64,000 nt of DNA, taken from positions 3,302,001-3,366,000 of the forward strand of contig LR882958.1 of the NCBI GenBank assembly GCA_904830895.1, written 5' to 3'. Both the position numbers and the translations under genes were made by a program. Positions within the stretch are counted from its first letter, which is position 1. Every line of letters starts with the position of its first letter. Of this stretch, positions 35,965-43,454 are shown in pieces. A model generated the notes under the pieces. It saw nothing but the letters and a program-made list of their open reading frames with translations, was not told where the DNA came from and did not search any database. The stretch comes from Planktothrix rubescens CCAP 1459/22. Lineage in GTDB: Bacteria; Cyanobacteriota; Cyanobacteriia; Cyanobacteriales; Microcoleaceae.

Positions 35965-36350
35965 GGAAGTTTGGAAACCGCTTCTCTTCAGAGCGCGGAG
36001 GAAAAACGACTCAGGAGAATTTATTCTCGGTGAATACTAGATTAGGAATCGACAAAAATTGTTGTATTTGCCGATTCCCGGTTTTTTTGGTATTTCTACC
36101 ACACTGATTTCTCAGGTAATGTTAGCTTCGCCAATGTTATCAGTCGGTACTTTCTCGAAAGCACTGTCTTACCCCTCGTAAAACTGTTTAACTTTCAAGT
36201 TTTAGAGCTTGGGACTAGCTTCGCATCCCAAGGTAAGAACTTTAACGCTTCCCGATAACGTAGCCAGTTAAGGCTAAGGCGGGTACGAGCTATCCAAAGG
36301 AGAGGCATGAAGCCCCGTCTCTTCAGAGCGGGGTGCTGACGGTGGTTTCT
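35965..36350 (+). other. IS200/IS605-like end hairpins, possible omega-RNA region
   Basis: Hairpins of the type GAAGCCCCGTCTCTTCAGAG..CGGGG occur at 36310-36333, and a related one (GGAAACCGCTTCTCTTCAGA) at 35973-35995. Between them, 36180-36310 has GCTTGGGACTAGCTTCGCATCCC-like stems (given here in part) and TAAGGCGGGTACGAGC. Such structure resembles the 3' ends of cyanobacterial tnpB elements, where omega-RNA lies. No tnpB or tnpA coding part remains. The family call is tentative. Confidence 0.35.
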
Positions 36351-36354
36351 AGGG

Positions 36355-36429
36355 TTAGGGAAGATCAACTTGGCTTACATCTATTTTAACTGTGACGGCG
36401 GTACGATATTCTTTTAATAATATTACCCC
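36355..36429 (-). pseudogene. Possible HsdS (type I specificity subunit) C-terminal remnant
   Basis: A minus-strand frame reads VILLKEYRTAVTVKIDVSQV then DLP and stop at 36355-36357. HsdS proteins often end with LLxEYRTALIxAAVTGKIDV, so this looks like that tail with about eight residues lost. It ends 20 bp from the type ISP gene's 3' end. It is short and the assignment is uncertain. Confidence 0.35.
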
Positions 36430-36449
36430 AGCGAGCGAGGACGCTCGCA

Positions 36450-39400
36450 CTACTCGATGGCAATTTTATCAATTTCTTTCATTAGTCTATCGGTTTCCGT
36501 CAAGGCAACGATAATTTTTTGATAATGGAATATGTCTTCAATTTCTAATTTTCGGTCTTTGCGGTCTTTGAGCCATTTTTGAGCGGGTTGATAGCCACCA
36601 ATATAAAAGTTCCAAGCTATTTCGGGAACAAAATTAAAATATTGGGTATTGTTAATGTAAACCTTACCATCTTGATACTTTGGTTTTGTGACAATATTAT
36701 CTCCATCTATGGGATATTGTGTAATATATTTTTCAACGGTTGGGCTTTCTAATAAATGGATTTGTCTGATTTCTCCACCTAATTTTACCAATTGCCAAAA
36801 AGTGTTTTGGTCTTTGGGATAGGGGACTCTCGGAAAATCAATTTTCAGAAACTCTTTATATTTTTCTCGGTAATTTGGCGAGTGTAAAACTGCATAAATA
36901 TAGTCTAAAATATCTATGGGTGCAAATGTGTTTTCTGTGGTTTCTTTCTCGTTGGTAAAAGTTAATCCTAATTTTTCTGCTATTTGCTTTATAATGTCTG
37001 TGTTTAGGTTTGGTGTTCTTTCGGCTGTTTGCCCGATGATTTGTTGGGCGTTGGTTTCTGGATAAAGATAAAGAGGAGCGATATAATCTCCACCTTGCAT
37101 TCCTGGTCTTGACCAACTTCTAAAATCAATTATATTTTTTGACACCATTGCGGAAGCAGAATTTTCTTCGGCATTACCAAGTTTATATACAATACCTACA
37201 TTTCCTTTGGCAAAATGTTGCATTACTTCTGTTCTTGGATAACAATGAAACCCCTTTGATTTTCCTGTGTAAAATGTCCATCTAATATCAAAAGGTCTAT
37301 AACTAATATTTACAATTGCTCCTTTGTTTGGATAATTATTTTGTAAGTCCTTTTTTGCAAAATTAACTTGCCAGTCTCTTACATCTTTACCTAAATCAAA
37401 CCTAATTCTTGCCGTTTCATCATCTAAACTTAAAAATTCTTCAATAGTTTTTTGCAATTCAAATTTTGTTTTATGTATTGTAAAACCATCCCTTGCGGTA
37501 ACAATACCAACATTATTTAATGTAAACAATTCAGTTATCTTAATGCCATTGTTATATGTTTCTTGAACATCAAAATCTTTTGATACAAAAAAATAATTAG
37601 GAGCGATATTAGGTAGTTCTTTATAAGGAACAGTTTTTAAAGTATTATCAGAAAGAAAATCATATTTCATTTCTCTTTTGCCATACAAGTCAAAATGAAA
37701 TAGTTTTCCTAATTCGTTTGCCTTTTTCTTTCCTGTTTTTACAAATAAATTTATTGAAACACCTTGCATAATGTCAAATACATTAACATCAGCACTTCCA
37801 TCAGGTGCAGTTTCTTTTTTCTTGCTATTTCCGTGTAAGTCTATAGTATAAATTTTGTCATAAGTTTTTAGCAAATTCCAACGCATTCCACGAAAAGTTG
37901 GGTTATCTAAAAAGCCGTGGGGATTGATAAAAGCCAAAACACCACTTCCATTTTTTTCAATAAAATGCTGTCCGTAACGCAAGAATTTAACGTAATCATC
38001 ATTAATCCATTTTGGATTTCGTTCGTTTAATTTTAATTTTCCGCCGGGTTCTTTTTTATAATCTTCCATTAAGCTCATAATCCATTCACCCTTATTGGCA
38101 CTTTCTCCACTATAAGGTGGATTCCCAATAATACACATTACAGGCGTATCTCTTTTAATATAATTAGCTTCATTAGCTTCGGCACTTAACCAACTTGCAA
38201 ATAGCGTTCCCGTGTCGGGGTGCTGTTCTTCTAAGCTGTTAGTAAGGTACACTCTAAAACGTTGATTTGTAGTGGGTTTATAGCCAGTTTCAGTTAATAG
38301 TAAATCCAATTGAAGATGTGCCATGGCATAACTCGCCATGAGCAACTCAAAACCGTTGAGACGGGGCAATAAATGGGTTTCTACATAATTGCTCCAAATC
38401 CCTTGTTGTCCGGCAAATTTGTTATGAATATGTTTAATAACTTCCGCCAGAAAAGTTCCGGTTCCGGCGGCGGGGTCAAGGATTTGGACTTTGTGAACTT
38501 CCTGCTCAACCAGTTTTCCCTGCACATCAACCTTGATTTTAGTTTTGCTATTGTCCGCCAGTCCTTGGGGTAAATCAAATTCCGTTTTTAAAATATCATC
38601 AACCGCTCTAACTATAAAATTTACAACGGGTGCGGGTGTGTACCAAACACCACGAGCTTTACGCAATTTTGGGTCGTATTCACTTAAAAAGGTTTCATAA
38701 AAATGGATAATTGGGTCTTCCATTTTTGTAGATTTACCGTAATTTTTTAAAATTTCTTCGACATTACAAGCTAAAAATATTTCTACTAAATTATCGACTA
38801 TCCATTTAATTCGATCATCAATATCTGGCCCAGCAATGTATCCAAATAGCTTTCTTAAAAACGGATTTGATTTAGGAATAAGTTCCGCAGCTTTCTGTCG
38901 GCTGAAAGTTTCTAAAATCGGGTCATGTAATCGAGCCGCAAACATCCCATAAGCAATAGTTTGAGCATATACATCAGCAAATTCTTTAGGGGTAATATCG
39001 TGAATTAGGATTTTCTTAAAAGCACCCATTTGGTCTTTAAGCGTACTATTTTCTTGGTTAATTTCGTCACTCATTAAGGCTTTTTCAATTACTCCTGAAA
39101 GAAGACGAGCTTTCCCTGCCATCATTTCTGCTAGTTTTTTAGGACTTTTGATCGTTTGTCCGATGTGAGTACAAAAATCTCTAATTAGGTTAGTAAATGT
39201 TAAGAAATTTTCGGGTAAAGATTTAATCCCTTTCTCTGTTACTTCTCCTATGGCAATTTTAGTAATAAATTCGCCATCTCTATATAAATGAAAATCAAGA
39301 TAATCCGTGAAAATTAAGTTATTTAAAGATGCTTTGTAACGATCAAATTGTTCTTTATTACCTGTCTTTTTAGCTCCTTTAAGGTCTTTATCCCCAATAT

Positions 39401-39608
39401 CTTTGGCTTCTATAAAACCAACGGGTATATCTTTTTTTGTTAAAATATAATCCGGTGCTCCACAGGATTGCCGTTTAGGTTCATTGGTCGCACTAATAGT
39501 AGGAACCAAATTTTCAATCAGTTGTTGTAAATCGCCTCGAAAGGTATGTTCAGTTGCATTACCTAGTTGATAACGCTTATTTATATCTTGAATGTATTTT
39601 TCTATCAT
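36450..39608 (-). CDS. Type ISP restriction-modification-like DNA methyltransferase
   Basis: From the preferred start at 39608 (MIEKYIQDINKRYQLGNATE) the product is 1052 residues. A nuclease-like N-terminus (SCGAPDYILTKKDIPVGFIE, AKD) fits PD-(D/E)XK. The N6-adenine methyltransferase core has motif I ILDPAAGTGTFLAEVI and motif IV CIIGNPPYSGES. The C-terminal part resembles target-recognition regions. No DEAD-type helicase domain was seen between the two, unlike LlaGI-type ISP enzymes. The 21 codons before 39608 derive from a VapC-like segment and are not native. Confidence 0.78.
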   Translation of the reverse strand: MIEKYIQDINKRYQLGNATEHTFRGDLQQLIENLVPTISATNEPKRQSCGAPDYILTKKDIPVGFIEAKDIGDKDLKGAKKTGNKEQFDRYKASLNNLIFTDYLDFHLYRDGEFITKIAIGEVTEKGIKSLPENFLTFTNLIRDFCTHIGQTIKSPKKLAEMMAGKARLLSGVIEKALMSDEINQENSTLKDQMGAFKKILIHDITPKEFADVYAQTIAYGMFAARLHDPILETFSRQKAAELIPKSNPFLRKLFGYIAGPDIDDRIKWIVDNLVEIFLACNVEEILKNYGKSTKMEDPIIHFYETFLSEYDPKLRKARGVWYTPAPVVNFIVRAVDDILKTEFDLPQGLADNSKTKIKVDVQGKLVEQEVHKVQILDPAAGTGTFLAEVIKHIHNKFAGQQGIWSNYVETHLLPRLNGFELLMASYAMAHLQLDLLLTETGYKPTTNQRFRVYLTNSLEEQHPDTGTLFASWLSAEANEANYIKRDTPVMCIIGNPPYSGESANKGEWIMSLMEDYKKEPGGKLKLNERNPKWINDDYVKFLRYGQHFIEKNGSGVLAFINPHGFLDNPTFRGMRWNLLKTYDKIYTIDLHGNSKKKETAPDGSADVNVFDIMQGVSINLFVKTGKKKANELGKLFHFDLYGKREMKYDFLSDNTLKTVPYKELPNIAPNYFFVSKDFDVQETYNNGIKITELFTLNNVGIVTARDGFTIHKTKFELQKTIEEFLSLDDETARIRFDLGKDVRDWQVNFAKKDLQNNYPNKGAIVNISYRPFDIRWTFYTGKSKGFHCYPRTEVMQHFAKGNVGIVYKLGNAEENSASAMVSKNIIDFRSWSRPGMQGGDYIAPLYLYPETNAQQIIGQTAERTPNLNTDIIKQIAEKLGLTFTNEKETTENTFAPIDILDYIYAVLHSPNYREKYKEFLKIDFPRVPYPKDQNTFWQLVKLGGEIRQIHLLESPTVEKYITQYPIDGDNIVTKPKYQDGKVYINNTQYFNFVPEIAWNFYIGGYQPAQKWLKDRKDRKLEIEDIFHYQKIIVALTETDRLMKEIDKIAIE

Positions 39609-39663
39609 TTCCGACCTCTTGAATTTTATAAAATTGAATATAGAACTCAAAAAACAAAGTAGC

Positions 39664-40851
39664 CTATTCAAGTTCTTTCAGACGATTTAACACCTCTTGA
39701 TAGGCAGCTTTTCGACCTAATTTGTCATAAAGTTCCGCCGCTTTTTGAAAATCCGATCTGGCGTTAATTTTATTCTTCAATTCCAGATAAGCCAAAGCTC
39801 GATTATAATAGGCATCAGCAAAACCAGGATTTAAACGAATAGCTTCGGTATAATCCTCAATTGGATTAGGGGCACGGGTGGGTTCACCAATATTAGTGGC
39901 TAAAAGAGTCCGGGCAATTCCTCGATTAAAATAGGCTTCAGGAGTGTTAGGATCTAATTCAATCGCGTGATTAAAAGCATCAATCGCATCCCAGGTTTCA
40001 CCTTGATCTAATAAAGTTAACCCTTGAAAATAAAACGCCTGATAGGTTCGCGGAAAATCTAAGGAAACGGGGTTAGCTTCCGGTAGTTTTTCATCAATGA
40101 CTAAATCCGATAATTTTAAGCCTGTTTCTAACAATTTTGTGATAAATAAATTGATAGGAATAGCCGCATTGAATCCCGTTTTAATCGGGGCGACATCACC
40201 GGAACTGGTTTGAGCAAAGCCAAATTCTCCCTGTCCATGTAACCCCACCACTCGGCCTTCAGAATCGAAAACTGGCCCCCCACTCATCCCGCTCCAAGTC
40301 ACCGCTTGATAGCGTAAATTATAGCCTTCTGGACGACTTTTCGGGCGACTGGTAACTAATCCAGGGGATAATTCGGGTTCCCTTTCTACTCCATTTAATC
40401 CCCCGGTTGCGGGATATCCATAAACATAAATCTGAGCACCAATAACTGCTTGTTCAGAATTACCTAATGTAGCAATCGGATAGTTTTGAGAACTTTCAAA
40501 TTGAATAATAGCTAAATCCGGTTCTTTATCATCATTTTGTAACCGAACAATTTTTGTCTGTGGATGACTATTTCCATCGGAAGTTCGCACGGTATATTTA
40601 ACATTTGGATCTTCTACAACATGATTCACCGTCAAAACCGTATAAACCTTGCCATTTTTAGCAATAATCACCCCAGACCCATCCCCTAACGGGCTGTTAA
40701 TTTGTACTGTAATAGGTTCGGCGATTGCTGCCACCTGTTGCGCTGTTTTTGCCAGGACAATTGCAGACTGACTGACAACCAGGGTGACAACTGTTGCTGT
40801 TCCCGTTAGCAGATAAAGAAGGGAATCAGACGAAAACAACCCTAAACCCAT
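39664..40851 (-). CDS. Trypsin-like serine protease with TPR tail
   Basis: The product is 395 residues. A hydrophobic N-terminus (LLYLLTGTATVVTLVVSQSA) is a signal or anchor. The protease triad is visible: His in VLTVNHVVEDP, Asp in EPDLAIIQFES, Ser in WSGMSGGPVFDSEG. Residues 275-380 hold three TPR units (TWDAIDAFNHAIELDPNTPE, AYFNRGIA). The DegP-like PDZ domain is absent. Cyanobacteria have many protease-TPR fusions. It is transcribed in the same direction as the ISP gene but is likely independent. Confidence 0.8.
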   Translation of the reverse strand: MGLGLFSSDSLLYLLTGTATVVTLVVSQSAIVLAKTAQQVAAIAEPITVQINSPLGDGSGVIIAKNGKVYTVLTVNHVVEDPNVKYTVRTSDGNSHPQTKIVRLQNDDKEPDLAIIQFESSQNYPIATLGNSEQAVIGAQIYVYGYPATGGLNGVEREPELSPGLVTSRPKSRPEGYNLRYQAVTWSGMSGGPVFDSEGRVVGLHGQGEFGFAQTSSGDVAPIKTGFNAAIPINLFITKLLETGLKLSDLVIDEKLPEANPVSLDFPRTYQAFYFQGLTLLDQGETWDAIDAFNHAIELDPNTPEAYFNRGIARTLLATNIGEPTRAPNPIEDYTEAIRLNPGFADAYYNRALAYLELKNKINARSDFQKAAELYDKLGRKAAYQEVLNRLKELE

Positions 40852-41109
40852 AATTTAACTCCTAGATATAAATTCCCTTGATTTGTCATTATCCGTTACC
40901 CACTACCCGTTAAAAACTAGGACAAAATTCGTAAGAGGACATTTTGATCAATAGACGCAAATTCACTGGATTTTGTTCATCATTTTTCTGACTTTTATTT
41001 TAAGTTAATCCAAATTCGGTGTAAACAAACAATTTCAATATAACATTTCTGACTCCCTCCCCGCTAAAGACCTTGCATGGTCAGGAGACTGTTTCACATA
41101 AATAAGTTG

Positions 41110-41190
41110 GGAGTTTGGAAGCCCTGCATCTTCAGAGCCGGGAGGAAAAACGACTCACCGCAGTTTTAACTGTAGTCAGGACTTACGCAA
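41110..41190. other. Hairpin and solo IS end in the 40852-41442 gap
   Basis: GGAAGCCCTGCATCTTCAGAG..CCGGG with GGAAAAACGACTCA at 41115-41155 is close to the hairpin at 35973-36010. CAGGACTTACGCAA at 41177-41190 is the same as the terminal repeat of the IS remnant at 9903. They look like leftover ends of two unrelated mobile elements. No gene is seen. Confidence 0.5.
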
Positions 41191-41207
41191 ATTTGGGGAT
41201 GTAACCC

Positions 41208-41386
41208 TATAGCAATCCTAAATAGGTTGTAACATTTTAATACTGACATGAAACAGCCAGAAGTATTACCCCAGATCCGGCGTTCTCTCCCCCCCTAGCC
41301 CCCCGTGCACGGGGGGTTTGGGGGGGCTGTTCCGGTGTTCCCTTTTGCCCAAGACTTTTGAACACAACTCAAATAGGATTGCTATA
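41208..41386 (+). mobile_element. MITE copy 3, full length
   Basis: The element lies between TA at 41208-41209 and TA at 41385-41386, with ends TAGCAATCCT and AGGATTGCTA. The interior matches copies at 11414-11584 (inverted) and 25612-25741. A C/G palindrome of over 30 bases centred on GTGCAC occupies the middle. It lies between two genes and breaks none. Confidence 0.82.
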
Positions 41387-41389
41387 GAT

Positions 41390-41417
41390 GTAGGGGTAAT
41401 TCATGAATTACCCCTAC
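41390..41417. terminator. 28-bp perfect palindrome
   Basis: GTAGGGGTAATTCATG..CCCCTAC is a perfect 28-bp inverted repeat. It lies 25 bp beyond the patatin gene's stop and next to the MITE end. It could terminate that gene. Confidence 0.5.
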
Positions 41418-41442
41418 TAGGTTTGGTATCCACACCTATTTG

Positions 41443-43269
41443 CTATTTCTGATTAATTTTTTCCCAGAATGTTTCGATAATTTCAGTTAATATTAAACCC
41501 AAGGTTAATAAAATTTCTATGAATAGAAATAACGGCAGTAAAATTACTTGAAATAATCCCAGTAAAATTTTATTACTATTTTTCATCTGGGTTTGGACGG
41601 TCATCATTCTTAACCCCCGAACTAATAGTCTAATTAAGCGAATTCTATAGCTAATTTTTAAGTCTTTAAACTTGGGATTATCAAATTGAATTTGACCGGA
41701 ATCAAAGATTTGATTTAATCTTGAAATCGAACTTTTGGTGTCAATTTGATTAAAGTTTAAGTGGAGCCAAGTTAAACCACAAAGTCTGCCTAAAATAAAA
41801 TCCTGTTCTCGGTATTTTCTATCAAAAAATCCTCCAAAAGCGTTGATAAAATCTGAAGCTAATACTTGCTCGACGTCTGTAGGTTTCTCGACTAGAGGAG
41901 TTTTGAATAAATATCGGAATTTTTTATATAGATTTTCTAATTCCTCTTGCGCTTCTACATTTTCAATCCCTGAAATTTGATTCAAAATTAAGGGTGTAAT
42001 GGGCGATAATTGGATATGATGATAGGGGATGGCTTTTTCTAGGTCGGTTTTTATTTTAGAAACAGTTTCCCCGGACTGGTTGGTGGGTAAAGTCTCTAAA
42101 AGGGATAATATATTCTCTTTATAATCCACTTGTTGATTGATTTCTACAATCTTTTTTAACTGTATGGCATCCTGTTGAGCAGACGGAATATTTAACCCAT
42201 CAAATAACAAGTCAAATAGATTAAAATTGTTCTTTTTTAAGCTGGGTCTACTTTCTAAGTTTTCCAAAGATGAGGGAGAAACATAAGCATAAATTCGCTG
42301 CTCTCGTTCGGCTTTAGTTTTGATGTTAAAATCATGACTGAATTTAATAAAATCCGCCCCTTCTTCTTGAATTAAATACTCTGAGTTGGGCAAAGAAGTT
42401 AAGTAAATTCTCGCTTCTAAATCAATGGCTTTGAGAATGGGTAAATTATCTAAAATTCCCCCGTCACTATACCAAAATTTGAGAGTTTCTTGGCTACAAA
42501 ACATCGGTAGAGCCGGATCTAGTTGTTGTTTTCTGGATTTATCAGAGATTGTAAAATAAGCTGGACTCAGATTTTTTAAGTTATAACTTTTAACATTAGA
42601 TGAATCTTGAATTGGAGGGAAGGCAACGGGAAATGCTCCCGAAATTAGGCTGGTGTCAATTACTTTTTTCCAAATTTTTTGTAAGCGATCGCCTTGACGA
42701 TTTAACTCAGAATGAAACAAAAACTGCCGAGTTTCTGCATGGTTAACGGCTGGAATACCGGAAAAATTGCGACATTTGTTTTCATAAGTTACTAACAGCC
42801 CTTGTAAATTCGTAACCGTCATTACTAAGGCTAAGGGTTGATGAACTTTCAGTTGATCGGTATTTTCCGTAATTAAATTAGCAATATTTTTAATCCCTTT
42901 TTGAGATAATAAACTTTCATTTTGACTGTTAAATAAATTATTCAAAACTTGACGGTAATCTTCAATGGCAAACACCGTATCAATATCTTTCATATCAGCT
43001 TTTTCTACCCAAGCTCTTTGTAAGATATTTTGGGACTCATACTCAGTATCAGTAATCTCTCGATTTAATAAATAATAAGCTGTAATTGCTCCGGTCATCG
43101 CCCCAGCAGATGCTCCGGTAATCAAATCAATTAACAGGGGAGAATTGTCTTTTCTGGCTTGTCTAACTAATTCAAAACACACCCCAGCCATATAAGCTCC
43201 GAGGGCAATTCCTCCTGACAAATTTAGGGAAATTTGACTAGGATTGGGAGAGGTATTTTCTAGGGTCAT
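41443..43269 (-). CDS. Patatin-like phospholipase
   Basis: The product is 608 residues. The oxyanion region LSGGIALGAYMAGVCFEL is at 18-34, the nucleophile elbow GASAG has Ser54, and the second catalytic residue is the Asp of YSDGGILDNLP. A C-terminal membrane helix pair (LLGLFQVILLPLFLFIEILL, near 575-600) may anchor it. Family members hydrolyse membrane lipids. The long C-terminus of over 250 residues has no assigned domain. Confidence 0.82.
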   Translation of the reverse strand: MTLENTSPNPSQISLNLSGGIALGAYMAGVCFELVRQARKDNSPLLIDLITGASAGAMTGAITAYYLLNREITDTEYESQNILQRAWVEKADMKDIDTVFAIEDYRQVLNNLFNSQNESLLSQKGIKNIANLITENTDQLKVHQPLALVMTVTNLQGLLVTYENKCRNFSGIPAVNHAETRQFLFHSELNRQGDRLQKIWKKVIDTSLISGAFPVAFPPIQDSSNVKSYNLKNLSPAYFTISDKSRKQQLDPALPMFCSQETLKFWYSDGGILDNLPILKAIDLEARIYLTSLPNSEYLIQEEGADFIKFSHDFNIKTKAEREQRIYAYVSPSSLENLESRPSLKKNNFNLFDLLFDGLNIPSAQQDAIQLKKIVEINQQVDYKENILSLLETLPTNQSGETVSKIKTDLEKAIPYHHIQLSPITPLILNQISGIENVEAQEELENLYKKFRYLFKTPLVEKPTDVEQVLASDFINAFGGFFDRKYREQDFILGRLCGLTWLHLNFNQIDTKSSISRLNQIFDSGQIQFDNPKFKDLKISYRIRLIRLLVRGLRMMTVQTQMKNSNKILLGLFQVILLPLFLFIEILLTLGLILTEIIETFWEKINQK

Positions 43270-43292
43270 AACTATTAGAATTTGCAGAAAGG

Positions 43293-43447
43293 CACCGTTG
43301 TTGGGCTTTAGCCCTTTCTTCTTAGGGCTAGGAGGGGCTAAAGCCCAATAATTAGGAGGGGCTAAAGCCCAACAACTAGCCCAATAATTAGGAGGGGCTA
43401 AAGCCCAATAATTAGGAGGGGCTAAAGCCCAACAACTAGCCCAACAA
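43293..43447. repeat. Tandem AGGAGGGGCTAAAGCCCAA repeats
   Basis: Units of AGGAGGGGCTAAAGCCC followed by AATAATT or AACAACTAGCCC recur at least five times, after a GTTGTTGGGCTTTAGCCC start. Each unit contains GGGCTAAAGCCC, a perfect palindrome. The word is shared with 27099-27260. No gene is present. Confidence 0.8.
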
Positions 43448-43454
43448 CGGGATA

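Noticed and set aside
41177-41190. A second full IS like the one at 9903
   Set aside because: Only one end (CAGGACTTACGCAA) is present; no matching inverted end was found within the gap.
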